A stretch of DNA of 64,000 bases, taken from the NCBI GenBank assembly GCA_009760855.2, contig WPIO01000002.1, positions 11,880,001 through 11,944,000 of the forward strand, read 5' to 3'. Below the pieces are notes generated by a model. The model ran no database searches, was not told where the DNA came from, and was given only the letters and a program-made list of their open reading frames with translations. A program made the translations under genes and the position numbers. Of this stretch, positions 8,882 to 19,998 are shown one piece after another; position 1 is the stretch's first letter; every line of letters starts with the position of its first letter. The DNA is from Cristatella mucedo. Taxonomy: Eukaryota; Bryozoa; Phylactolaemata; Cristatellidae.

Positions 8882-11800
8882 CTATATTAATAGCACCAAT
8901 ATTGCAAGTATTACATCGTCCTGGATTTAGATTGTAACTCAATGCATCAGCAGTTCTATAATGACCATAAGCATAACTGCAGATTCCACAGTCTAACCAG
9001 TATCGTTTTGAGTCGAAAGCTGATAGTGCTTTTTTTGTTTGTGTTATAGTATAAATATGATGATTTCTTGTTTGAAATCTCGATTGATTGCGATAAATAT
9101 CTTTGCCAGTCTCAAGACATCCTAAATAATCTGAATGTGATAAATATTTCTTTTCCAACATCCTTTTTTGTACCTTTAGCTTTCTTTGCTGAAGACTTCA
9201 CTTCTATACCATTATTTGTTGAAACTGCTATTTGCATAGAATATAATTTCGGTCTTAAGAAAACTCCCTCATCTAGTACAACAGAATTCTCTATCAAAAT
9301 TTCATTTTTATTTCTAATGAAATCTTTTGTTTCTGTGTCAATTGTTTATTTATCTGCTATCTCATCTTTAAATTTTCCTAAGCTTCCTTTATTTGTTACC
9401 ATCATTTGCTCAAATCCTTCTAATTTGCACACTTCTTGATTTCTTGGATAACCAGAGAGATCTAGATAATCTATATATTTCTCGAAGTCCTTGTAAACAT
9501 CCTCTGTATTTATCTTCATGACTAAAGAAATAAATCAGTATCAGTATATGCAAGTGTAAGCGCATCTCCACAATTATCTTTCATTGTATTATAATAAAAG
9601 TCTTGCATTACTAATTTTGATATCTCAAGAATAGCAAAACCTAAGTAAATAGATTTTTTAAGATATACTTCAGGCTTTGTCGTTTCTATTCCAACAAAAT
9701 CCATGTTGAAAAGTTTTCTATCTTTAAATCTTGCACTCATAACTCTTTTATTTGATGTTTCAACATCCTTGTCAAACTTTAAATCGAATAACTCAATGTT
9801 TACTCTCTCTCTCTTACATTTTCCATTGTCTTTCCAAAGAATGCATTATTTTTTAACTTATAATATTCTTTTTCAAACTCGTCTTTTGCTTCTTTTCTTC
9901 TCTCAATGTTATTTTTAATGTAGCCGCTCAACCAACTGCTCTGTGAAAAACTCATTACTCTATGTATCTTTGTTAATATATAACCTCTTTCTAAAGCAAA
10001 CTGTAAATTTCTATAGTGAATTATGTACTTTTCTTTTGTTTTTAGATCAAGAATCAACTTCTCGACTTTACTTTCATGATCATCTTTAGCTTAAGTTGTA
10101 TTTTGATAAGATGACTACTCATCTTTTGTAACCTCTCTCTTAATAGGTAAAAGAGGATAATCAGAATAAACACTATGTAAATCCTTCGAGCAATGCATGT
10201 CAACCTCAAAAGCATAGCCAGTATTTGAATTTTCTTTTATTCCTAATATTTTTTTGCTTGTAAATGACTTAGTCTGCTTTTCATCTAAAAACTTAAAATT
10301 ACTTGTTGGTAGGAATTGAGTCATCGCTGTTGCATAAAGTAAATTAGCATCAACATAGAGTAGCCAGCTCTTCTTCTTTGTGCTATCATAATTAGATGCC
10401 ATTTGGTTGTTAGCCTTAACATGCCTGCAAGATGCTTGCCTTATACCTCCTCTGATTGCACTCTCAAAGAAATTGAAGTCTTCAAAGTTTGATAATAAAT
10501 CTAATCTAACTTTTGAAAATCTTAAACCTGCACACCAAGTTAAACCAGGAGCAGTAAGAAAGTTGGCAGGGTCCAGACCATCAATTCTTTTTGAGACCAT
10601 CAATTCTTTTTGCCTAAAATGTTGAAAAACATCAGCTAGTTGAAAAACATCCATCGTGAGATAAATATCGCTATATTTTTCTAAAGTGTCTTCAGTAAGT
10701 GGATCAATCTTCTTCAATAATTTCCACACTTCTTGTGCTCTATCATAATCCTTTTCTCCAATGCTGCTGTCGTTCAATGTGCTATAAAAACATTTTATTG
10801 GTGGTAAACTTTTATCTTCTAGCTTTGAGGAAGAATCAACATATTCATAAGGAAAAACTCTCTTTGCAGATAACAATTCAAATTCTTTATCGCTAAGCAT
10901 AAAGAACTTCTCCCTAGTATATGTTGGAGGTTTCTTTGACTTAACAACATTATTAACTAAATCAGGTAAACCTTTATTCATCAGCTGAAGTGAATCCCTA
11001 AAACTAAGAGCACCGATTTCAATGTTTATATATTTTTCCATATTATTTGCAATTACGCTTTTTTAAGTTTTTGACCACGAAACTCTTGAACTAACAAGTG
11101 TGAATCATATCCTTTTAGATTATGTGTAAATACAGGAAGCTTAAACTTTTCTGGATTAATACTAACATTAAGATTACACTCGTTGTGTGCAGCACTTCGA
11201 TATTTGCCAGTAAGATGACAGTGATCTAAAACCTTATCATCTTTTAAATCTAAATTGCAAATATTACAGACAGTTGCCGAGTTGTATACCTTACTCTCTT
11301 CACTAGTCATAGTCTCATAATTATATTTCTTGTACTTAGGAAGAGTCTCTCGCAACACATTCTTGATTGAATCTACTTCCTTTAGTTGATTCTGTACTAA
11401 CTCGCTTACATTATTTGGTCCCTTTAGTAACTTAAAACTTCTTTTTTTCTCCTTAGTAGTCTATAATTGTATATGCGCTTGAATATGGAATGTGCTTTTG
11501 AAAAGACCCTTAAGGAATACTACTATCTTCCTTATCAGTTTTTCTTACATCGCTAAGCAAACATTCAAAGTCTGCATAAGCAACAAAGGGACACCATAAT
11601 GTTTTTGAGTATTCCTTAAAGTAGCACTTTTCTCCTTCCTCAGGCATTTTTATTCTAGACCTGCCATCATTTCCCTTCTTACATGCATCAATATGTTGTG
11701 CAAGTTTATCTTGAGAATAAAATCTGCAGATACATCTCTTACATGTGAGTTGAGTGCCAAATCCCTTTGAGCTTCTGCAAAGTCCATTAAAATTCTTAAT

Positions 11801-12868
11801 GATTACATAATGAGAGACTGTCTTATCTTCATTGCTATATAAAAGAAGATCAAAGTGCTTCTCATTTTCCTCATCAACTATAAGAAGTGAGCTTAAATCT
11901 CTGCTGCAATACTCATACACATTTATTGTAATGTCAAATAGTTTTGCTAAAGTAGGTATATCTGAAATACTTAACGCTTGAGAATATCCAGGTCTTACAT
12001 TAAACAAGTTTGTCAAAGTAGGAATAAGATGATTATATTTTTTTTAAAGTATCTTATTAAGATCTGCAATTGACTCTGGATGATTGTCGCTAGGGTGAAG
12101 AAATCTTAGTAAACACCACAATGCGCAACATATATCTGATTCATTCTTTATATTCAAGGTTTATCTCTTTCTCTCTAATCCTTTAGGCATAGATAAATAA
12201 CTACCTCCAAAACGATGTCTAAAATGAGTAAACTTTGCATATAAAGCATTAATTTCAGACAGACTCCAACTAGATACTTCTTCTAGCCATTCTTCAATCC
12301 TCTCCTTAAAAGAAGCAAACTGCATTTTAATAATAGACTCAATATTACTAGACCTATTTATCTTTACATTAGGTATGCCAGAAAATGGCTGATAGCAGAA
12401 AGCTCCGTTTTCTGATTCTAGAATTGGAGATACAATCATTGTCATTTTTAAATCTTTCTTGTTCTTAAGTATGTCTCTTATCACTCTAATAAGTCCATCG
12501 GCAGTTCTATCATAAATTTTATCAAAGTCTATTTCACTTTTATCTAAACCAACATACTCATAGTCCATAAGCTTACCGTCAGATGACATTTTGCCTAAAA
12601 ACCAACCATTATCCTCAATTCTCATTAATCTTCTTGATTCTCTCTCAAATGACCATTGCATATTCTTTACGTCTTTACTTTTGATAGGAATTTCTACTTT
12701 TGTATTTGGAATAACTTGCAAGCTAGATATCATTTTATCTAAACTAGCCTTCGAAAATGGATACTTAGGCAAAAGCCCTGTTCTTTTTCGTACTTCTTCT
12801 ATAACACGTCTAGCGTTATCGCTAAAATTTTCACCCTCACGTCGCATAACATAATCATTGTTAGACAT
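8862..12868 (-). pseudogene. Family-B DNA polymerase of Maverick/adintovirus type, decayed
   Basis: About 4 kb on the minus strand in at least seven frame segments. Segment 12868-12161 is the N-terminal region seen in animal viral polB proteins (ends GGSYLSMPKGL), followed by NIKNESDICCALW near 12140. 12016-11510 holds a C-C-H-C zinc-binding knuckle (CKRCICRF...HIDAC) and exonuclease motif I (YADFECLL). 11358-11053 has an HNH/endonuclease-VII-like block (CNICNLDL, DHCHLTGKYR) and HNLKGYDSHLL. 11041-10115 has YLTMDVFQLADVF, IRGGI and polymerase motif A (YVDANLLYATAM). 10057-9800 has motif B ([11 protein letters not shown]), 9740-9522 motif C (YTDTD), and 9297-8862 the C-terminal KKALSAFDSKRYW...AYGHYR. 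Such enzymes replicate linear viral or Maverick DNA, probably by protein priming. Multiple frameshifts make it non-functional. Confidence 0.92.
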
Positions 12869-12886
12869 ATCTTATACTATATAAAT
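12869..12886 (-). promoter_or_regulatory. TATAG-like box before polB
   Basis: Gene-strand AATTTATATAGTATAAGAT directly upstream of the ATG at 12868. Confidence 0.45.
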
Positions 12887-12988
12887 TGTTTCTTTAAATC
12901 AAATTTTATCATGTTAGAGTGCGATAGGATAAACAACGAAGTAGGCGAAAACACTATGGCGAGTGACAGCGAGTCTAGTGTTGAACGA

Positions 12989-13107
12989 GTAGTTCTGTTT
13001 TGAAAGTTATGGAGACTTGGGTCTCAGACAAAGACACTCGATCGAGCTGTGCGAGATTGAGGGTCGAGGCTGAGCCCTAGGCTCTATAACGTTCAAAACA
13101 TAACTAC
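12989..13107. repeat. Imperfect inverted repeat beyond the polB 5' end
   Basis: Left arm starts GTAGTTCTGTTTTGAA, and the right arm (read in reverse complement) GTAGTTATGTTTTGAAC. Pairing continues inward through GGAGACTTGGGTCTCAG against AGAGCCTAGGGCTCAG. The stem is about 35-45 bp with a CTCGATCGAG-containing centre. It lies about 120 bp outside the polB start, where a viral terminus or origin would be expected. Confidence 0.5.
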
Positions 13108-14420
13108 ACCAGCTGTTTCAGCCACTGAGAGTGATTGCTGGAGGGATCTGTGCATTCAAGTATCCTGCCTGCTCTCCTAAAGGAGCTGACCGACCAGGCT
13201 CCCTTTTAAGTCTGAATCGCACCCTGCTTCTACTGCATGGCTCCTTAAGGAAAAATAGTCCTTCTATGAGTGCAAAGTACAAACTGCTGCTAAAAATAAA
13301 AAGGCGACTTCATTGTTTCTTAAGCTGTCAGCAAATGGTAATCATGCTTGTGTCGTGTCCCCCTAAACCTCCCCTACCCAGTTACGCATAACCCTTGCCA
13401 TATGGCTTTCTCGGAGTTAAAGTCGGATGGATTTTATACCGGGATCTACAATATTTCAAACCCTTGCCTTAAGCAGAGCTACGAGGCTGTAGTGCACACA
13501 GCATCTACAAACGAACGCGAAACACAAAGCGGGAGAAACAAGGCAATACACCAGAGAGAAACAAAGATGCAGCCAAGGTTCAGGGGAAAGCTGGCTTAGG
13601 AAGCAAACTCTAAAAAAAGTAACAGTTTTCGACAATTGTCTATAGCGATCCTCGAAGACAGCCAACTGCCTCGCCCTGTAATATTAGCCCACTACCCTCA
13701 AAGGTACAAGAGTATTTGTATTATTATTATTATTATTATCCCTATGCATTGGAACAGCACAATCGAAACGATTGTTGGCATGTGCGACGATCGTACCGAA
13801 AAAAGCATGCTGAATAAGAACCGGCAAAGCTGTAGCGGCCTCTGGCTCGGATGCTGGTGTATAATGAGCTGACCTGGTGTGTGGGATTACATGCCGCTGT
13901 ATGGCGGCACAATCGGCGAGCGTTTAGATGTCCTCTACCTCTGCCATGCTCTCTTTGTCGAGCTTTAGGCATATAGGAACCGATATTGTTTAAATCTATC
14001 ATATCTGAATCAGTTGCATATTCGATGGGCGCATGAACTGCTATTTTTAGAAAATCTTGCTGTAGAAAAAATGTGACCCTCGCTTGCTGGAGCTCAAGCC
14101 GGCATAAATTTCGTTGGATTCTTATTACTGTGCATCGGACTTGCGCTCCGACTCCCGGTGACCGCTCTCCTGTGTACCACAAGGCCGGGAGTCCCAGGTC
14201 CACGTGTCTAATCATCTACCTGCCGGTCTTGCCAGTCCAGCCTCCTGCCAAATTACCGAATAACACCGGCCGGCTCCAGCGAAATATAGTCACCCTCAAA
14301 CAGCTCATCAAGGATGGCGCGTGAACAGGTTCTGTCTTGCTCCTGTCTAACTTGTGTCATGCTCCCGTCCTGCTTCTGTCCTGTTTTCGGGTAAATACCA
14401 TTCTCGCCTCCTGACAGAGC
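13108..14420. other. Intergenic, no gene recognised
   Basis: Mixed-composition sequence with a short TAT microsatellite at about 13716-13740. Short frames (for example 13742-14215 minus) have no domain. The last part may be LINE 5' sequence, but I could not align it. Confidence 0.4.
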
Positions 14421-15426
14421 GCTCTAACGTGCTTTCATGTTCTTTGCAGAATTCTTCCAGAAAACCGAAGTTATTGCGGACATCGTATACGGAAACGATA
14501 CAGCTAAGACCTGGTTAAAGTTATTCCGATTGCTATTTGACCGTAGCACGTAAGAAATTACGTGCCTATGGATATCTTAACGCTTATCGCTTCGGGCTGC
14601 TGGGTCTCCCATGCCGGCTGCTGCCTTAGCTACGCAGGCGGCTAGTAACCTGCATGATCGGAAGCTTTTATCGCTTTGTCATCGTAGATCAAATGCATTT
14701 CTAGATATTAATGCTGTTTCTAAGATTAGTGAACTATGCATTAACAAAAGCGCCCAGGAGCTGCCGGGTGGCCGGAACCGCCACTCAGGCGCTGCTCGTT
14801 GGGCAGGAACTTCGAGCTGAGTACCCACTAGTTTGGTATTCCTAGCATTGTCTCGAACCGCACAGCTCGTTCCCCCACATGCGTCACTGTGAATCTCTCT
14901 AACTTAGTGGTCATCAGGCCTGTTGTAACTCCATCGGCCCGTCTTAACGCTTGCATTTGAATCCTCCCTCAATGAGCAATAAACCTCTGGTAATAAGCGA
15001 CCTTATTTCAGAAAATGGTATTGACCTGCTCGCCCTAACTGAAACTTGGCTAAAATCTTTAAACTGCCCTACAAGTAAAGACGCTATTCCAACTGGTTTC
15101 TCATTCTTTCACAGCCCTAGATCGATCAAAACTGGAGGTGGAGTTGCTGTTATCGTGCACTCGAAATTCAACTTCAAGCCATTTGCAGTACCCTCGAAGC
15201 AGTCTCTTGAATCAATTGTCTTGGTCTCACCCAAAAACAAGCTACCGATAGTGGCAGTAGTCTATCGCCCACCAGGTACCTAATCCTCCTTTATCTCAGA
15301 TTTCTTCGATCTCGTTTCGATTCTGTGGGCAAGAAATAGATCCTTCATCGTTATGTGGAATTTCAACGTTCACTTTGATAACTTATCTGACAGCTTCAGC
15401 ACTGAATTTCGTGCATTGACTGATTC

Positions 15427-15430
15427 ATTG
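15427..15430 (+). repeat. Left 4-bp target duplication of solo LTR
   Basis: ATTG precedes the TG of the LTR and recurs after its CA at 16758-16761. The uninterrupted LINE copy at 26.4 kb shows a single ATTG at this place. Confidence 0.75.
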
Positions 15431-16757
15431 TGTAGCACCCTGCTGGCTTTGGCTGAATTTTAGCGCGAACAAGAGCTGTTCGGCGGCGGGCTAGAGCCCC
15501 TTTGTCCTGGAGCAGTGAGCCAGAGAGGAGCGTCAGTGCTGTTAGAGAGGAAGCGCTTAGGAGCAGGCCAGGAAGCTCGGAGACGAGCAGCGGCGATTCG
15601 GCCTTTAGAATTGGTCCGATACTCGCGGAAGCTGCTGATAGATGTTGGCTGGCCTGTCAACCCCCGCCTTCCCTCTTCCCAAGAAAGAAGCGTCTGGAAC
15701 CCATTCGCCATTCAAGCTGGACGGAGGTGCCCTGCCAGTGGCCTGGGAACGGTAGTCATTCCTTTCCGTAATGGGCCAAGGTGTCCGGGCCCAATACCAC
15801 TAAGCTCTTGCCCCATTGTCTCAGCCAAGTATTTAAGAGTCGAGCGACGCTCGCTCTGGGTCTTTTGCCTCGTGTCTTTTGTCTCTGGTCCGGCTCTGCG
15901 CCTCGACGCGGCCGGGCACTCGTTTCTCTAAAAAGCGAGGGAGGAGGGCGGGCTGTCCGCCGACGATGGACGGAACAAGACGAGATAACTCTAGGAGGAT
16001 TCGGTGGAACCCCACCAAACACGGTCGTATCGCGCCCGAGCTGGCATTTTGTGTGTTCTTTTGTGTTTCTTTTGTGTCGTGTGTGTGCGCGCTAGCACGT
16101 GCTCTCGGCATAGGGATTTGCCGGCGCGAGCTAGGCGTAGTTGGCGTGTGTGGAGCTCTAGTTCACCGGGTAGGGTTTAGGCTCCGGGTCGCGCTTCAGT
16201 GTGGAGAAGTATTTCCTCCGCAGGAGTGCTTGAGTTGGCGTGTGTGGAGTATTCCGGTCGCACTGGTGGAAACCGAGTTCTAGTTCACCGGGTAGGGTTT
16301 AGACTCCGGTTCGCACTTCAGTGTGGAGAAGTACTCCCTCCGCTCGAGTGTTTAAGTTGGCGTGTTTGGGGTATTCCCTCGGCACAGGTGGGAACGGATT
16401 CCTAGTTCACCGGTTAGGGTTTAGGGTCCGGGTCGCGCTTAGTGTAGAGGAGTATTCCCTCCGCAAGAGTGTCGAACGTGCGAGGAGTGTGGAGATAAAG
16501 CTGAACTAGACGCGCAGCGACTTTGTGCGCTTGCGAATAAAGTTCAGTAAAATCCCCAATTTGTGTGTCTTGCTTCCAATTCACGCCGCGGACTCACGAC
16601 CCCCTTTAGTAACGGTAAGCAGGTCAGCGCCAGAAACGCTCGTTTCGTGGCGGCCAGCTTATTGCGCGTAGGCGCGCACCGAACGGCATTAGGCGATAGG
16701 CTACGCCGCTAGGTAAGCGGCAGGTCAAGCTTACCCCGCCGAGCCTTCGGCGTTACA
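15431..16757 (+). mobile_element. Solo LTR of a retroelement, 1,327 bp
   Basis: Starts TGTAGCACCC and ends GGCGTTACA, i.e. the TG...CA ends of LTRs, inserted exactly into LINE copy B with a 4-bp duplication. It is GC-rich, contains a 122-bp tandem array and a polyadenylation signal (AATAAA, about 16536). There is no internal coding region; frames inside are not genes. The 3' end is repeated at 19022-19146. The 4-bp duplication would fit Ty3/gypsy or BEL-type integrases. Confidence 0.75.
16134..16490 (+). repeat. 122-bp tandem array inside the LTR
   Basis: About three units of 122 bp. The block CTAGTTCACCGG..AGGGTTTAG recurs at 16158, 16280 and 16402, each followed by TCCGG.TCGC.CTT and GTGGAGAAGTA..CCTCCGC. 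This probably forms the LTR's repeated promoter/enhancer. Confidence 0.85.
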
Positions 16758-17589
16758 ATTGTCTCTTGTGGCTCATGTGCTTAGGCCTACTCACATCGAG
16801 GGTCACACAATCGACCAGATTTTCTCATACAACTGCACTTTGTCATCACCAATTATTACCAAATCCTGCTTATCTGAACACATGCAGATCTCATTCAGTC
16901 TACAGTGTGTGCCCACCTCCTCCTCTAAAATAACCGGTTAATCGCGAAACATCAAGACCATTGACATCGATGCTCTCCGTGCGAGAATATCTGCCTTGCT
17001 CTGCTGCTCAGTCCTCCCTCCGATCTGTCATCATTGGTAGATAGCTACAACACGACACTAGCTGACACGCTCAACGAGTTTGCACCCCTGACCAAGCACA
17101 CTGTGCACCCTCGCCCAGACGGCCTATAGTTTACCACAGACATTAAACTAGCCAGGTCTACTAAGCGCAAGCTTGAAAAAGCATACAAAAGATCAGGATT
17201 GACCGTCCATCGACAGGCATATAAAAACCACTGTAGGTCGTACCAATCGATCCTCGCAAAGGCCAAGTCTAGCTTCTATGAAAATGTTGTTGAATCACAG
17301 ATGCACAATCCAAAAATGCTGATGTTGACGATCAACCATCTCCTCAGTTGCTCCCAGATAAGCAAATTACCTGATGATCCTTGTGATGATCTAGCCGATC
17401 GCTTCAATCGATTCTTTGTGCAGATGATAGACAAGATCAAGGAGTCTATCCCTGCGATGACAACATCCCCTTTAGAATGCTGTTCCTCGATTCCTGGCTG
17501 CTCCTTAATGTCTACATTTAAACAGGTCACTAGTGATCTAGTCCTGAAGCATATTTTTACATGTGCCACTACATTTACCTGTTGTTAAT

Positions 17590-18850
17590 TTACTATTACA
17601 ATAATTTGGATTTACATTATTAGATACCATACTTTCATAGAAAACATCACATGTTTTAACATTCAAACTCTCAAAATCTCCTTAACAAACATATGGAGCT
17701 TTAATTAATTTTGCGTGATCACTAAAATTCAAAAGTGTAGTATCTTTTGTTCTTCCTGCTTCTTTATTTTCAATAATTCCGGGCATTTTTAATTTAGAAT
17801 AACTAGAGTTAATACCTTTGCATAAAACTAAATGATTTTGAAAATCTTCCTCTGAAAATAATTTAACCATACACCTATGACAATAAAACATTGATCCGCC
17901 TTTATTAGGTGTTCTACAGAGGCCACAAAAACTCTTTATCAATGCATATGACTCTTTTCAGATTTAGTTATCAATAAAAGATTAATATGTCTTTCTGGAA
18001 TCTCTAATTTTCTTGATAAATCCTTAGAGGATATGCACCTGATTTGTCATTGTATTCATAAGCATTCATACTAACATTAAATAGTTTACCCATTTTTTTT
18101 AAAATCAATTACTTTGAGAGGCCATTCAAGTTGTGAAAAGGATTCATTTAGTTCTTGATAACCACTTCTTAAAATATTAATCAAATAATTGTATCTCTCT
18201 GGATGTACATTTACAGGATTTAGGAATCTCAACACACACCATAAAGCACAATATTTATCTTCATTCTTTATGTTAATACAACAACGCTTCTTTACTAAAC
18301 CAGTTGGTTATGGTAGATAAGATGACCCGGCTCTAATAATATATTCTGTAACATTAATCTCAAGACGCTTTACACCTATCAATCTCCAACCAGAACCAGG
18401 ATTCTTATCAATAATTGTATCTATTGATTCTTTTAAATATTTCAATTGGCCTTTAATAACATTAGTATAATCAGATATTTTAACAACTGCAACTAATTTA
18501 GAACCAGTTACAACCCTGTGACTATGTGTGTCTGTTTGATCATGATATGAATGAACTGATATCTTTGTTTGTCATTTAAATGAAGAGAATCTAGTTGTTA
18601 CTTCTTTTTAATACATTATTATAACTTGGTATTATATTATTAAAGAAATCATCAATTTCTGTTGCAGAATAGTCTCTTCCTGTAAGAACACATTTCTCAT
18701 GTCTTCAACTTGCTCCAACAAATTCTAATTTAAACTTATGAATCCTTGAAGCAATACTTTTACTTGGAGTTATATCATCAATATTCATTAGTCTTCTTGA
18801 CTCGGCATGAAACAAGTTTCCCTTTTGAGGACTTTTTCGATACATCTATA
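17590..18850 (-). pseudogene. Second, divergent viral polB fragment (N-terminal part)
   Basis: Minus strand, collinear with the N-terminal third of the polymerase at 8.9-12.9 kb but clearly different in sequence. It has ESRRLMNIDD near 18800, KNED/KYCALWCVLRFLNP near 18250, the zinc knuckle at about 17942-17690 (CGLCRTP, FYCHRCMVKLFSEED...HLVLC), and exonuclease motif I as GDFESL, directly after an in-frame TAA at about 17690. Many stops and shifts make it a relic. The polymerase domain is absent: the fragment ends where LINE copy B is broken. Confidence 0.8.
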
Positions 18851-18910
18851 AAGAAAATAAATTTTGTTTAATTGAAAAAAATAAATAAGACACAAGTTTT
18901 AATGTTGGAG

Positions 18911-19015
18911 GAAAAGTCAATTATTAGGACAATTCCCCTTTCAAGACTTTGAAATGCGAACGATAGTGAGCATGAGGAGGATTGAAAGGGGAATTGTCCT
19001 ACTAAGTGACTTTTC
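18911..19015. repeat. Hairpin: 34-bp near-perfect inverted repeat
   Basis: Arms 18911-18944 and 18982-19015 (GAAAAGTCA...CCCCTTTCAA) pair with two mismatches around a 37-bp loop. It sits about 60 bp outside the start of the second polB fragment, as the other hairpin does for the first. It could be a viral terminus/origin structure or a small MITE. Confidence 0.7.
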
Positions 19016-19021
19016 TTACAA

Positions 19022-19146
19022 CAAACGCTCGTTTCGTGGCGGCCTGCCTATCGCGCGTAGGCGCGCATCAAACGGCATTAGGCGGTAGGTTACGTCGCTT
19101 GGTAAGCAGCAGGTTACGCCTACTCCGCCGAGCCTTCGGTATTACA
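19022..19146 (+). mobile_element. 5'-truncated LTR fragment
   Basis: Matches the last 125 bp of the solo LTR (AAACGCTCGTTTCGTGGCGG..., ending CCGAGCCTTCGGTATTACA) with scattered substitutions. Confidence 0.75.
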
Positions 19147-19149
19147 GTC

Positions 19150-19902
19150 GGGTGGTGAATTTCGGTGCATTTCGGGTGGTGAATTTCGTCTTCGCAGCTC
19201 ATTTGCATAGTTCGCGTGAGCGCGTTGACATGCAAGTCGGCGGATGCACAGAATCGAAGATATACTACAATATTCACTCAAACTTTGAGCTCGGCAATGT
19301 CGACGTCGCGTCAGTTTTAGCCTAATTCGAGAGAATTTCGGCGGACTGCAGCAATTCGTCGAACCGCAGAGGCGGCGCGGGTAGCGCTCGCTACGGCGAA
19401 TCATTGAGCCCTGCGCAGAGGCCTTTGATGTGCCCCTTGTTTGTCCGCTACCTGGAAGGAAAGGTGGGGCTAACATACTGAGAGACGCACTGTCGTGCGG
19501 CGGATGTTGAACAGCGGCTGAGTGCAGGTGCACACAGAGCGTCCGCCGAGTGCGAGCTCGTCGAAAGCCACCGAGGTGTTTGTTTGTCGTCGCGTTTGCG
19601 CCAACGCCTAAATTTTGTACTTCGCCGGTAGGCCGGTCGGTGGCGAGGGGACTGGAGGGTGGGGAAGGGTGGGGGAGGCAGGCAGGTGCGTCAGCGCCCG
19701 GCGGATTGGCGGGGGGGGGGGGGGGGGGGGGTGGCCGCCAGTCGTCAGCGTCGCTCCAGCGGGGCCCCAACGACGGAAGAGGAAATGCATGCTCCGGACG
19801 CGTGGGCGGGTGCATACTGCCGGCTGCCTGTGTGCGGTCGTCTCTGCGTGGAAGACGCAGACGCTCGCCGAGCACAAGTAGCCGTGCCGTCAAGAACCAA
19901 GC
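19150..19902 (+). promoter_or_regulatory. GC/CpG-rich promoter and 5' UTR of the ANKH-like gene
   Basis: Composition rises sharply here: many CpGs between 19.3 and 19.9 kb, GC-box-like GGGCGGG at about 19804, and a 21-G run at 19711-19731. A short direct repeat (CGGGTGGTGAATTTCG twice) opens the region. An in-frame TAG at 19879-19881 sits eight codons before the start codon. Transcription start not determinable. Confidence 0.5.
19711..19731 (+). repeat. G21 homopolymer near the promoter
   Basis: Uninterrupted run of 21 G, a potential quadruplex and a likely sequencing/assembly weak point. Confidence 0.9.
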
Positions 19903-19998
19903 ATGGGAAAGCTAGAGGAGTTTCTTTACTATCTGCCGTTAATCAAATTTATGTGGCCGCTGATTGTCACGCAGATGGCGCCGGACATCGCCGAACAG
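19903..19998 (+). CDS. ANKH: ANKH-like exon 1 (residues 1-32)
   Basis: ATG in a strong context (AGC ATG G) and preceded in frame by a stop at 19879, so this is the start. The 32 codons contain YYLPLIKFMWPL and end IAEQ before the donor CAG|GTTCGA. Vertebrate ANKH also begins with 32 residues ending in GEQ, with PLI.F..PL at the same positions. Forms the cytosolic start and first membrane segment. Ends in phase 0. Confidence 0.9.

Larger units (their letters stand above)
14430..17558 (+). mobile_element. L2/CR1-like LINE copy B, interrupted by a solo LTR
   Basis: The 5' part (14430-14900) matches the 5' part of the copy at 37.5-37.9 kb. From 14980 to 15430 comes the APE-type endonuclease (LALTETWL, KTGGGVAVIVHSKF, VVYRPPG). 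The coding frame has small lesions, such as TAA at 15281-15283. After the LTR the endonuclease-RT linker runs from 16758 to about 17558, where it breaks into viral sequence. RT itself is missing. Non-functional. Confidence 0.8.

Noticed and set aside
15460-16510. Cluster of 60-140-codon frames
   Set aside because: They lie inside the solo LTR; repeated VHRVGFRLR-type peptides just reflect the 122-bp tandem repeat.
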